DNA from: Alkalihalobacillus alcalophilus ATCC 27647 = CGMCC 1.3604
GTDB taxonomy: Bacteria; Bacillota; Bacilli; Bacillales; Bacillaceae_D
Length of the DNA: 10,500 nt
Assembly (NCBI RefSeq): GCF_000292245.2
Contig: NZ_ALPT02000114.1
Span: 1-10,500 of the forward strand
Direction of reading: 5' to 3'
Part shown: positions 1-7,709 of the stretch, in pieces
Position numbering within the stretch: position 1 is the stretch's first letter
Layout: each line of letters starts with the position of its first letter
Notes under the pieces: generated by a model
Databases searched by the model: none
Told to the model about the DNA's origin: nothing
What the model saw: the letters and a program-made list of their open reading frames with translations, nothing else
Program-made: the position numbers and the translations under genes

Positions 1-103
1 AAATACTGCTTTGTAACATGTTTAACATCAGTTAATAAATGCTTATTAAACTCGCTTCATAATAGACTTCTTTTATTTAGAAAGGTAACATCTTTAACCT
101 AAA

Positions 104-133
104 TTAGGAGTAACACAGGATTATGTTCCCCAT
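104..133 (-). CDS. Possible 9-codon peptide or remnant gene start
   Basis: On the minus strand, AAAGGAGGA (around 141-149) is followed about 7 nt later by ATG at 131-133. The frame encodes MGNIILCYS and then stops with TAA. Such a good ribosome binding site in front of so short a frame could mean a leader peptide, but it could equally be the surviving 5' end of a decayed gene. No homologue is recognised. The next in-frame sequence after the stop gives no convincing continuation. Confidence 0.2.
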   Translation of the reverse strand: MGNIILCYS

Positions 134-182
134 TTGTTGCTCCTCCTTTATCAAAGTTTTATTTGGTAAATAGCCTTTATTA

Positions 183-201
183 AATGATCTCAGTCATTAT
201 C
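183..201. promoter_or_regulatory. Weak Fur-box-like sequence
   Basis: Read on the minus strand this 19-mer begins GATAATGA, like the classical 19-bp Fur consensus, and ends ATCATT. By eye about 12 of 19 positions agree. It lies roughly 50 nt upstream of the tiny frame at 104-133. A match of this quality arises by chance in AT-rich DNA, so this is only a candidate. Confidence 0.15.
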
Positions 202-247
202 ACTTAAGAATTGTATTTCTTATCTTTTAAAAGATTGAATAAAATGA

Positions 248-286
248 AAATAACCAAAAGCCCATATATCAGGCTTTTGGTTATTT
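248..286 (-). terminator. Intrinsic terminator of the TPR gene
   Basis: A perfect 15-bp stem pairs AAATAACCAAAAGCC (248-262) with GGCTTTTGGTTATTT (272-286) around a 9-nt loop. On the minus strand it is followed by a T-rich tail (TTTTCATTTT). It begins about 20 nt after the stop codon of the TPR gene. The symmetric stem could also stop transcripts from the other side. Confidence 0.85.
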
Positions 287-306
287 GGATGGTGGTCAAT
301 TTATGA

Positions 307-1446
307 TCAAATCTTAAATTCGTCATTGTCAAAAATGTCACCGATCTGTCCACTTAGAAGCTTTTTAAGCTCTTCCTTTGTTTCTAAACCATTTTCAATA
401 ATAAATTTATCTAAATCTTCATTAGAATGTACATGGGTTTTATATGAACCTTGTTTGATTAGGGTTAGTGTATCAATGTAAGTTGTAAATTTATTTAGTT
501 TGAATGCAATTTTATAAGCGGAAAATAACTCTTCTAGTAAAGAATCATTTTCACGAAATGCCCAATTTTTCATTTCACTCAAAATATTATATTTAAGAAA
601 CCAGCTTTGTCTATGAAAGTTATTATTTAAAATTGCCTTATTAACATAATCTAGCGCAAAATCCAATGACCTGTTTTCTTTTTGTAAATGAATATGTGCA
701 AGTTCATAATATACTTTGTATTTTTTTTCTGTATCTTCATGGTTTAGCGCTTCTTTATAATATCTTTCTGCATTAATATAATCCTCTATAGCTGAGTAGC
801 AGCTTGCAGCATCCATAAATACATCTAGTAAGTCAAATTCTTTTTCCATTCCACTTTGTTTAATAACTTCTATACCCTGTTTAAAGGTTAAGGATGCCTT
901 CTCATATTCTTGTGCCTTTTTTTGGTTTTCTGCTTTCAGTAATATTGATTGAGCATTTGCTGTTACTGCAATATTATTTGTGTTTTCAATTAATTTATCA
1001 ACGCGTTCTTCAGCCAGTTTTAAAACCTCAATTTTAACCTTTTGTTCTATTTCTGTTCTGGCGTTGTGCACAGAATGTTCAATTTTTTGTGTATATATTT
1101 CCTGAAGACTTTCCTTCAATTGGCGGCTACTGTTAAATTGATAAAACGCTATTACTATTACAACTATAGAGAAAAAAATGGCGGCTGCAACGATAATATA
1201 ATAAATATACTTCATAGCATGATCAGTTGTAGTTATTATTTCAGATATTACGTCTTTGGTGTTACTTTGTTGTGCATTAGGATCGTCCTGATTAACTAAT
1301 TGTTCTTCAATGAACTGTTCAACGTTAAACTCAGTAGAAATATTTTTTCCGAGTAAAATCAACAAACACCAAATTATAATTAATGTTACTAATAAAATAA
1401 TAAGTCTTGAGATTAATTTTTTTTCATTCTTATCAAACATTTGCAT
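307..1446 (-). CDS. Two-pass membrane protein with coiled coil and TPR repeats
   Basis: The function is not recognised; the architecture is clear. Residues about 11-33 and 79-102 are hydrophobic membrane segments, separated by a polar loop of some 45 residues rich in Q, N, D and E. Residues about 105-160 look like an amphipathic coiled coil. Residues about 172-275 carry TPR-like helical pairs, for example A-Y-E-K-A-S-L-T-F-K and Y-I-N-A-E-R-Y-Y-K-E-A-L. The soluble C-terminal part is probably cytosolic and mediates protein contacts. ATG at 1444-1446 is chosen because AGAGGG lies 7 nt upstream; a second ATG is two codons in. It has its own promoter and terminator and lies downstream of the ATPase/STAS pair. 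Anchored TPR proteins occur as partners in defence and signalling loci, but a role here is inference. Confidence 0.85.
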   Translation of the reverse strand: MQMFDKNEKKLISRLIILLVTLIIIWCLLILLGKNISTEFNVEQFIEEQLVNQDDPNAQQSNTKDVISEIITTTDHAMKYIYYIIVAAAIFFSIVVIVIAFYQFNSSRQLKESLQEIYTQKIEHSVHNARTEIEQKVKIEVLKLAEERVDKLIENTNNIAVTANAQSILLKAENQKKAQEYEKASLTFKQGIEVIKQSGMEKEFDLLDVFMDAASCYSAIEDYINAERYYKEALNHEDTEKKYKVYYELAHIHLQKENRSLDFALDYVNKAILNNNFHRQSWFLKYNILSEMKNWAFRENDSLLEELFSAYKIAFKLNKFTTYIDTLTLIKQGSYKTHVHSNEDLDKFIIENGLETKEELKKLLSGQIGDIFDNDEFKI

Positions 1447-1479
1447 GGTTTTTCCCTCTTGTTTCCAGTAATAACTATT

Positions 1480-1508
1480 ATTTTAACAGTCATCCATTTT
1501 CACTACAA
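1480..1508 (-). promoter_or_regulatory. Sigma-A promoter of the TPR gene
   Basis: On the minus strand TTGTAG (1503-1508) is followed after exactly 17 nt by TAAAAT (1480-1485). A TG dinucleotide at 1487-1488 forms an extended -10. The predicted transcript starts near 1473, giving a leader of about 27 nt before the ATG. Because a terminator lies just upstream at 1515-1537, this promoter makes the TPR gene an independent unit. Confidence 0.6.
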
Positions 1509-1514
1509 TAAAAA

Positions 1515-1537
1515 AAGATGCTACTGTTTAGCATCTT
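1515..1537 (-). terminator. Intrinsic terminator of the ATPase/STAS operon
   Basis: A 9-bp stem pairs AAGATGCTA (1515-1523) with TAGCATCTT (1529-1537) around a 5-nt loop. On the minus strand the stem runs straight into a run of seven or more T. It starts about 6 nt after the STAS stop codon. Confidence 0.85.
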
Positions 1538-1542
1538 AAGGC

Positions 1543-1851
1543 TTATACATTCAATAATCTTTTTTTAAAACTTACCTCTGTATCAAAACGCAACTTTATC
1601 ATTTTATTTATTTGGTTATTCGAATCCACAAAACGTAATTTAGAACGTATATAATCAAACTCAAAATAGCGTAACAGTTGAATAAAGGCAGCATTAACAA
1701 AAGCGGAAGGGATTAAAGATACGCCCGAAAAGGATAGTACAACAGTTTCTCCTCTATCTAAAAACGGTTTAACTAAATTAAAGATGACTTCTCCATCCTT
1801 TTCCGTATAACAACTGTTCACATAATCTAATACTCTTAGTACAGTTACCAT
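1543..1851 (-). CDS. STAS-like protein (DUF4325 family)
   Basis: This is a 102-residue single-domain protein. The stretch at residues 37-56, V-V-L-S-F-S-G-V-S-L-I-P-S-A-F-V-N-A-A-F, fits the DUF4325 pattern, normally hydrophobic-DF-x-GV followed by S-x-SF. The usual Asp is Ser here (residue 40), while the candidate regulatory Ser is residue 49. DUF4325 proteins resemble anti-sigma-factor antagonists (SpoIIAA/RsbV-like STAS folds) and are often encoded next to GHKL ATPases. Here ATG overlaps the upstream ATPase gene by 7 nt (ATGGTAA), and its ribosome binding site AGGAGG lies within the Glu codons at the ATPase C-terminus, which implies translational coupling. The likely role is binding partner of the ATPase, possibly switched by Ser phosphorylation; that role is inferred. 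Confidence 0.8.
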   Translation of the reverse strand: MVTVLRVLDYVNSCYTEKDGEVIFNLVKPFLDRGETVVLSFSGVSLIPSAFVNAAFIQLLRYFEFDYIRSKLRFVDSNNQINKMIKLRFDTEVSFKKRLLNV

Positions 1852-2750
1852 ACAAATTCCTCCTCTTCACCTTTACTATTTGAGAATAGATTCGTTTTAA
1901 ATACAATCTCAAACAAAGTACCAGGATAAAAACCCTTAGCAATAAAAGCAACATTACTTTTATTACTACTACAACTAAGTATACCACAGTTTAAGTGTAT
2001 ATACACTTCACCTTGATTATTTTCTAAAACGTTTTGTAGCAATATATCAAGTCCCGCTCCCCCACTTTTATCCTTCTTAGATGTAAATCCCTTTTGAACA
2101 GATTTCAATAGAGCTTCATCGTCATCAATTCCCGGACATACAGTTCTAACAGTATTAGGTATTCCAACACCAAAATCAGATACAGAAATAATGACTTCAT
2201 TATTTTTTGGGAAGTGCTGAGCAAAAACACACCCAATTTGTGCCTTTGCGTGTTCCTTAATGTTGTTAAAAATCTCCAATAAACATTCACTTACATCAAC
2301 TAGATACTCTTGCTCTAAATTAATAGCATTCGAAAGCCATGGAATAAATTTGTCATCCAACCAAGAATTAACATCAGTAAATGCAATATGCTCCAACTCA
2401 ATAGTTGTTTCTCGAACTTCCGAAGTAGGATCAAACGAGCTCCCACAATACTTCTTAAAAAAACCGGAATCGTCCAAATACTTTATAGGATTATCTTTAT
2501 TCCCTATTCTATTCAGGCACGATGAATATGATAACCTAAATTCTATATCCTTACACTTCAGCCATTCAAGTAAGTTACTTAATATTGTTACCCCAACAGG
2601 TTCTATAAAATCCAAGTCATGGAAAATAAAGTTTACAGGGTCATCTTTAACATTCAATTTTTCATCAACGATTTCACTAATCAAATAATACATTGTATTC
2701 CTATTTATTTTTGGAGGTATCAGTACATTTAGACCGTCTTTTATAAACAT
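1845..2750 (-). CDS. GHKL ATPase with STAS-like N-terminal domain
   Basis: The 301-residue protein has two parts. Residues about 1-105 look STAS-like, with the core F-H-D-L-D-F-I-E-P-V-G-V-T-I-L at 43-57. Residues about 150-288 form a histidine-kinase-like (GHKL) ATP-binding domain. Its N box has E159, N163 and H167, its G1 box is D-F-G-V-G-I-P (192-198), and its G2 box is G-G-A-G-L (230-234). No dimerisation helix with a phospho-accepting His is visible, so it resembles anti-sigma kinases (RsbW/SpoIIAB type) rather than sensor kinases. The ATG at 2748-2750 has GGAG 7 nt upstream and a consensus promoter. It is co-transcribed and coupled with the DUF4325 gene. It may bind or phosphorylate that protein, or control an effector; no sigma factor gene is nearby. 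Confidence 0.85.
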   Translation of the reverse strand: MFIKDGLNVLIPPKINRNTMYYLISEIVDEKLNVKDDPVNFIFHDLDFIEPVGVTILSNLLEWLKCKDIEFRLSYSSCLNRIGNKDNPIKYLDDSGFFKKYCGSSFDPTSEVRETTIELEHIAFTDVNSWLDDKFIPWLSNAINLEQEYLVDVSECLLEIFNNIKEHAKAQIGCVFAQHFPKNNEVIISVSDFGVGIPNTVRTVCPGIDDDEALLKSVQKGFTSKKDKSGGAGLDILLQNVLENNQGEVYIHLNCGILSCSSNKSNVAFIAKGFYPGTLFEIVFKTNLFSNSKGEEEEFVW

Positions 2751-2774
2751 TTCTTAACTCCATTATTCACAGAC

Positions 2775-2789
2775 CTATAATTATTATAG
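2775..2789. promoter_or_regulatory. Palindrome overlapping the ATPase -10 box (candidate operator)
   Basis: CTATAAT, one base, then ATTATAG form a perfect 7-1-7 inverted repeat. One arm contains the -10 hexamer of the ATPase promoter and the other covers the transcription start region. A repressor dimer bound here would block the promoter. The alternative is chance symmetry of an AT-rich -10 region, so confidence is modest. Confidence 0.35.
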
Positions 2790-2811
2790 ATCAAGTCCAC
2801 TGCCTTAACAA
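2783..2811 (-). promoter_or_regulatory. Sigma-A promoter of the ATPase/STAS operon
   Basis: On the minus strand TTGTTA (2806-2811) and a perfect TATAAT (2783-2788) are separated by 17 nt. The predicted start near 2776 gives a leader of about 25 nt to the ATG at 2750. It lies beyond the terminator of the restriction enzyme gene, so the pair is expressed independently of it. Confidence 0.7.
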
Positions 2812-2886
2812 TATATTCCTAACGTTCATAACCATATTTTCCCCCTTCCTACTGCCAGAGAAGTTACTCCTATTTACTCTAAACAA

Positions 2887-2916
2887 AAATTACGCTCCAT
2901 GTTATGAGCGTAATTT
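2887..2916 (-). terminator. Intrinsic terminator of the restriction enzyme gene
   Basis: An 11-bp perfect stem pairs AAATTACGCTC (2887-2897) with GAGCGTAATTT (2906-2916) around an 8-nt loop. On the minus strand it is followed by TTGTTT. It lies 40 nt after the stop codon of the Type ISP gene. Confidence 0.85.
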
Positions 2917-2955
2917 AACGTTTTACAAAAAGTAACTGTACACCGTTATCACTTT

Positions 2956-5900
2956 TTATACTTCAATTTCCAAAGGTGGTAAACTATTCACTAAATCAAC
3001 TGTTTGTACAGACACATTAATTATACGAAGCAATAAATTTAAAATATACTTTTCGTCATCTGCGTAATCATTTGGATCATCTATGATTCCTGAATTTTTA
3101 TCTGTTTTAACTTGGTATTGATCAATAATCCATTCAATTGCAGAGCGACCATTTACCACATATTCATATGCTCTTTCGGGGATTCTTGAAATTGTTATGT
3201 CATTATTATATATGATAGTATCAAGTACATTTCTTTTTGGATGTTTCATTTTTGTTACATTATATGAAGGATTAGGTGTATAACTAATCTTAACATCACT
3301 ATATGGTGTAACTGATTCATAATTAAGATGGAGATCAATCAGCATAGATCCAATTTCTGTAAATTTGCTATAATTAGCTAAATAGGGTATCGTTGGTAAT
3401 CCCTTTTGCAATTCATTATTATTAGATGCAATATATTCTTTAGAATGCAGAATCCCGTATATATAAGCAAACACATCCTCATTTGAAAGCTCTACGCCAT
3501 ACTTATCTTTCCAAGTTTCTATATAGTTTTGACTAATTGCAGACGGATTTTTAGTTTCAAAAAGTGAATCTTTACTTTCGTTATAGACGAGATATGGAAA
3601 TCCTTGTGCGCCACCAGAGAATAAATTCAAGTCTGAAACTGTATCTGTAACCAGACAAGAAAACTCTTTCGTACCCGCTTTTCCCGGCATCATAATTACT
3701 TTGTTATTAGAATCAGGGTTGGGGAAAATCTTAGGCATCAGGTATTGCATATCTAATAATGAGTTTTCAAAGTAGAGATTTTTTTTGGTGAATGGACGAT
3801 AAAGACTATTATATATTCTTCCTTTCACATACTCCAATTTCTTCTTATTATTAAAGTTTGAAATTAGTCCTCTAGTCCACTTTATTCTGGTTGGTGATGT
3901 TAATTGCTCTTTAGTCATCCCCTTTACCATACCTTCATTATAATTATCAATCATCCTATTTATGTTTTGAACTAAATTATCGCTTGAAAAATTGTATGAC
4001 CAAGAATCGCGTCCAGTAGCTATACCTCTTGAATAAGTCGTAAATACCGTAGTTTTATCCTTATCTTTCTTATTACCAATTTCCACTACATTCTCTTTAT
4101 CAATTCGTTGATTAATCCAATCACTATATTCATTGGGGACAATTGAAGCAAAATTTATGTTAGAAATTGTTTTCCATGAATTTAATGTTTCCAATTTTTG
4201 ATCTCGAGTTAAGTAATCATCTACTTGTTTATAATGAATATTATGAGAAGTCTTACTACTATCTTTAACCATAATTACTATAGCAACTGTAGTTCTGGAA
4301 CCCAAACCGAATATTTTTCCGCCTTCTTTTCTAACAGTTTCCCCTGATGTTCTCGTGTTCCCTCTCAAATTAACTATATAAATATCATTCATCTCTTTAA
4401 ACAATGAATAACGTATGCCATCTGCAGCTACACCATCTATAAAAGAACCATTACTTACAAAAGCTATAATACCATTTTCACCAATTCTATCCGAGGACCA
4501 TCTAAAAGCTCGAGAGTAAGAATCATATAAAAGCTGCTTATTTATGGCCGTTGAATGTGAAACATACGTTTTTTCTATCTCTTTATCTAGTTTTGGGTAC
4601 TTAATATTTTGCAGATTATCGTTATTACTTCTTTGTTTTGAAGAATATGGGGGGTTTCCAACAATTGCAAAAATTGGCTCTTTGCGTTGCTTCTCTAAAC
4701 GATCATTATTTTCTTCAAACAATTCACCCTCAAATGAATTTTCTTTTTCAGTAGATTGAAAAGTATCAGTTAAAACAATCCCTTCAAAAGGGATATAATT
4801 ACCACCCATAATCGAGTGATATGTTTCTTCAATATTAATTGCTGCGATGTAATAACTTAAGAGTACTATTTCATTCGCGTGAAGCTCTTGCGTATATTTG
4901 CGCAATAAATCTTCTTTAGAGATTAAGCCACTCTGTAATAATCGTACGATAAACGTCCCTGTACCAGTGAATGGATCGAGCACATGAACACCTTCATCAC
5001 TAATAGACTTGCCAAAGTGTTTTCTTAATACTTCGTCTACGGAACGAATTATGAAATCTACGACTTCTACTGGTGTAAATACAATTCCTAAGCGTTCGGT
5101 TGTCTCGTTGAATCCTACCTTAAAGAATTTGTCATAAAGCTGAATGATAATTTCCTGCTTTGCTTTAAGGTTATCAATTCCATCAGCACGCACACGCACA
5201 CTCTCGTAGAATCCTTCTAAGCGCTTTTGTTCTTTCACAAGACCACTTTCTTCCATAACCTTCAAGACGGCGTCCATAGCTCGTGACACTGGGTTATTAT
5301 TTATAAAACTATATGAACTAAACAACGCTTCAAATACCGGTCTTGTAATTAAATGTTGTGCCAACATTTCAACTGCTTGCTGGTCTGAAATAGCTCCGTT
5401 AATATTATGACGTAGCCCTGAGACAAATTTTTGAAATTCTCTGAACGTATTACTGTCCGTATCCTCTAGCATTACACGAATACGCATTATATGCTGCTGT
5501 GCAATGTCTGCAACATCCTTTGACCAATCTTCCCAGTAGCGAACATTTCCAACTTTTTTTACAATTTTTCCGTATATGGCATGTTCAAGTTCAGACCATT
5601 CCTCTTCAAACACAAGCGGTATTTGTTCACTTCCATGTATTTGGGTCAAAGAACCTTCTCCAGGTGCGTCTCCAACGCCAATAACCTGGAGTTGGTTAGG
5701 TTTGTTTTTGTTTAGTTCTAGCTTGTTAATGGTTGCGTCAAAACGCTCATCTAATGATCGTAAAGCATTTAAGACTTCCCAAACAACACGATATTTTTCA
5801 TTTTTATCTAATACTGTATTTGGATCTACACCAGCCGGAATTCCAATAGGTAAAATTACATATCCGTAATCTTTTCCGTCTGCTTTACGCATTACACGTC

Positions 5901-7668
5901 CTACTGCCTGGGCAATATCAATTTTTGATTTACGGGGTTTTAAAAACATGACAGCATCTAAATCAGGAACATCCACGCCCTCTGTTAAGAATCTAACATT
6001 AGACAAAATACGACATGTATGATCAGGTACATCAGATTTTAACCATGAAATCTTTTTGTTCTTTTCAAGTGCATTCATAGAGCCATCCGCATGATCAACC
6101 TCTACTCGAAATGCGTTTGAATTATTGCCGCTTTCGTTAATATAAGTTTCTACAACTTCTGAAAACATGTTAGCGATTAGTTTTGATTCTCTAATGGTTC
6201 CAGTAAATGCAATCGCACGTTTCATTGGGTCTCCAAGTGTTTCATCAGAGTTACTTTTTCGTTTCACAAGACCATTCCAGCAACCGATAATTTTTGTTAC
6301 ATCGTCAAATTCTAATTCATCATTACGAGCTAACATTTGTTGAAACCTACGAGCAACCACTTCTTCATCTACGGCAAGAACCATTACTTTATAGTCTGTT
6401 AAAATACCTTTGCGAATAGCTTCACCAAAACCGATTCGGTAAAGTTCTTCTCCATATATTTCTGAATCATTCATATCAGCAATAACAACAGACATCTCGT
6501 CTGCTTTTTGTTTGGCATCTTCCCCATATACACGAGGCGTTGCCGTTTGATATAATCGCTTTGCCGTTTTTATGTTCTTATCACTGTGAACCTTTGTAAA
6601 AGCACTTGCTTCCTTTCCGCTTTCAGTTGCACCCGTTGTACGATGAGCCTCATCACAAATAACTAAATCAAATTCATAGAAGCCATTCTTTTGAGCTTCA
6701 ATAATAACATCAATAGATTGATAAGTTGAAAATACGGTTAAAAAATCCCCCGCCAAAACACTATTCTCAATTTGTACTTGATAATCTAAAAGCTTTTTAT
6801 TATCTGTTGTTGCAGGATAACCTAAATCAGCAGAAGCAATATCCTCTAACTCATTATCGCCATTGGCCTTAGTTACTTTTCTATCTGAACATACTGCAAT
6901 TGAATCCATATCGAACTTTGTATCTGCCGTCCAACCACGTAAAGTCTGGGATAACAACTGAATACTTGGAACCAAATAAAGTACACGAAATATACCCTTC
7001 TTCTCATCTGCCAATTTTTCAGCAATAGCCATTGATGTATAGGTTTTTCCAGTACCAGGAGCCATAATTAACTTTCCACGGTCTACAGATTTAAATCCTT
7101 TCACTACTGCATCAATAGCAGGAATTTGATGTGGACGTGGAGTCTTTTTATCTTGAAGTTTTACTTTATCTGGATTATTAAAAGAATAAGAAGACCAATC
7201 AATTTTACTTTCTTGCAAGTCAGATAAAGCAATACGAACAATTGGCTTATCACGGAACTTCAGGGCATCATCAGCATTATTACTCCACTTATCAGTTGAT
7301 GTGACAATAATTCCTTCAGCATAATATTGTTTACCTACTTCATTTAGAAACGAATCAATATGTTCTTTTCGAATTGTCGTACCTTTAGAGTAGAACTTAC
7401 ACTGTACTGCAATTAACTCACCAGTTTCACGTTTTCTAGCTACTAAATCGACACCCGTATCCTTTTTAGGTATATTATAATCGCTAGGAACTTCACTCAA
7501 CTTCCATACTTTATCAAACAAACGGGAATACATTGGTTCCTTTTTTAAATAGACAGCAACCAGTAACTCAAATAGTGTTCCTCTATCACGTTGCTCATGT
7601 TTTTTTGTATCAATTTCATTCATTAAAGCAACAAAACTTTTATGGTTTTTTAGCTCCAAACCCCTCAC
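2956..7668 (-). CDS. Type ISP-like restriction-modification enzyme (single chain)
   Basis: This 1,570-residue protein carries all activities of a Type ISP enzyme (LlaGI/LlaBIII-like, similar in length). Residues about 25-150 form an Mrr-like PD-(D/E)xK nuclease with D74 and the Q89-x-K91 pair. Residues about 175-610 form an SF2 translocase: Walker A A-P-G-T-G-K-T (203-209), DEAH (339-342), T-A-T (375-377), and Q-A-V-G-R-V-M-R (587-594). A helical coupler follows. The N6-adenine methyltransferase has V-L-D-P-F-T-G-T-G-T-F (895-905) and NPPY (1004-1007). Residues after about 1,020 should be the target-recognition domain. Such enzymes methylate one strand of an asymmetric site, move along unmodified DNA using ATP, and cut when two enzymes meet. 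No separate specificity gene is present or needed. GTG at 7666-7668 has a weak ribosome binding site; TTG at 7657-7659, preceded by AAGGTGA at good spacing, may be the real start. Confidence 0.93.
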   Translation of the reverse strand: MRGLELKNHKSFVALMNEIDTKKHEQRDRGTLFELLVAVYLKKEPMYSRLFDKVWKLSEVPSDYNIPKKDTGVDLVARKRETGELIAVQCKFYSKGTTIRKEHIDSFLNEVGKQYYAEGIIVTSTDKWSNNADDALKFRDKPIVRIALSDLQESKIDWSSYSFNNPDKVKLQDKKTPRPHQIPAIDAVVKGFKSVDRGKLIMAPGTGKTYTSMAIAEKLADEKKGIFRVLYLVPSIQLLSQTLRGWTADTKFDMDSIAVCSDRKVTKANGDNELEDIASADLGYPATTDNKKLLDYQVQIENSVLAGDFLTVFSTYQSIDVIIEAQKNGFYEFDLVICDEAHRTTGATESGKEASAFTKVHSDKNIKTAKRLYQTATPRVYGEDAKQKADEMSVVIADMNDSEIYGEELYRIGFGEAIRKGILTDYKVMVLAVDEEVVARRFQQMLARNDELEFDDVTKIIGCWNGLVKRKSNSDETLGDPMKRAIAFTGTIRESKLIANMFSEVVETYINESGNNSNAFRVEVDHADGSMNALEKNKKISWLKSDVPDHTCRILSNVRFLTEGVDVPDLDAVMFLKPRKSKIDIAQAVGRVMRKADGKDYGYVILPIGIPAGVDPNTVLDKNEKYRVVWEVLNALRSLDERFDATINKLELNKNKPNQLQVIGVGDAPGEGSLTQIHGSEQIPLVFEEEWSELEHAIYGKIVKKVGNVRYWEDWSKDVADIAQQHIMRIRVMLEDTDSNTFREFQKFVSGLRHNINGAISDQQAVEMLAQHLITRPVFEALFSSYSFINNNPVSRAMDAVLKVMEESGLVKEQKRLEGFYESVRVRADGIDNLKAKQEIIIQLYDKFFKVGFNETTERLGIVFTPVEVVDFIIRSVDEVLRKHFGKSISDEGVHVLDPFTGTGTFIVRLLQSGLISKEDLLRKYTQELHANEIVLLSYYIAAINIEETYHSIMGGNYIPFEGIVLTDTFQSTEKENSFEGELFEENNDRLEKQRKEPIFAIVGNPPYSSKQRSNNDNLQNIKYPKLDKEIEKTYVSHSTAINKQLLYDSYSRAFRWSSDRIGENGIIAFVSNGSFIDGVAADGIRYSLFKEMNDIYIVNLRGNTRTSGETVRKEGGKIFGLGSRTTVAIVIMVKDSSKTSHNIHYKQVDDYLTRDQKLETLNSWKTISNINFASIVPNEYSDWINQRIDKENVVEIGNKKDKDKTTVFTTYSRGIATGRDSWSYNFSSDNLVQNINRMIDNYNEGMVKGMTKEQLTSPTRIKWTRGLISNFNNKKKLEYVKGRIYNSLYRPFTKKNLYFENSLLDMQYLMPKIFPNPDSNNKVIMMPGKAGTKEFSCLVTDTVSDLNLFSGGAQGFPYLVYNESKDSLFETKNPSAISQNYIETWKDKYGVELSNEDVFAYIYGILHSKEYIASNNNELQKGLPTIPYLANYSKFTEIGSMLIDLHLNYESVTPYSDVKISYTPNPSYNVTKMKHPKRNVLDTIIYNNDITISRIPERAYEYVVNGRSAIEWIIDQYQVKTDKNSGIIDDPNDYADDEKYILNLLLRIINVSVQTVDLVNSLPPLEIEV

Positions 7669-7700
7669 CTTACTTTCATCAATAAAAATTCTCTATTTGC

Positions 7701-7709
7701 ATTATATCA
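7701..7709 (-). promoter_or_regulatory. Extended -10 promoter of the restriction enzyme gene
   Basis: On the minus strand TGATATAAT (7701-7709) is a perfect TATAAT preceded by TG at the extended -10 position. No good -35 box lies 16-18 nt upstream, which is tolerated with an extended -10. The start would be near 7694, some 26-35 nt before the possible start codons. The TGA that ends the upstream gene remnant overlaps this -10. Confidence 0.55.

Larger units (their letters stand above)
1..247. other. Gene-poor left edge with small motifs
   Basis: I see no long gene here. The visible items are a perfect 14-bp palindrome ATCTTTTAAAAGAT at 222-235, a Fur-box-like stretch at 183-201, and a tiny minus-strand reading frame with a strong ribosome binding site at 104-133. 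None is enough to assign a function. The region lies downstream of the terminator that closes the TPR gene, so it probably belongs to a different transcription unit. Confidence 0.4.

Noticed and set aside
1042..1299. Plus-strand frame of 85 codons
   Set aside because: It is antisense to the TPR gene, has no ribosome binding site and has composition typical of a shadow frame.
2260..2688. Plus-strand frame of 142 codons
   Set aside because: It lies fully opposite the ATPase gene, whose catalytic motifs are clear; no domain is seen in the antisense frame.
307..2750. ATPase, STAS and TPR genes as one operon
   Set aside because: A strong terminator at 1515-1537 and a separate extended -10 promoter at 1480-1508 divide them into two units.
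5576..5869. Plus-strand frame of 97 codons inside the restriction enzyme gene
   Set aside because: It is antisense to the conserved helicase-methyltransferase linker and has no start signal.
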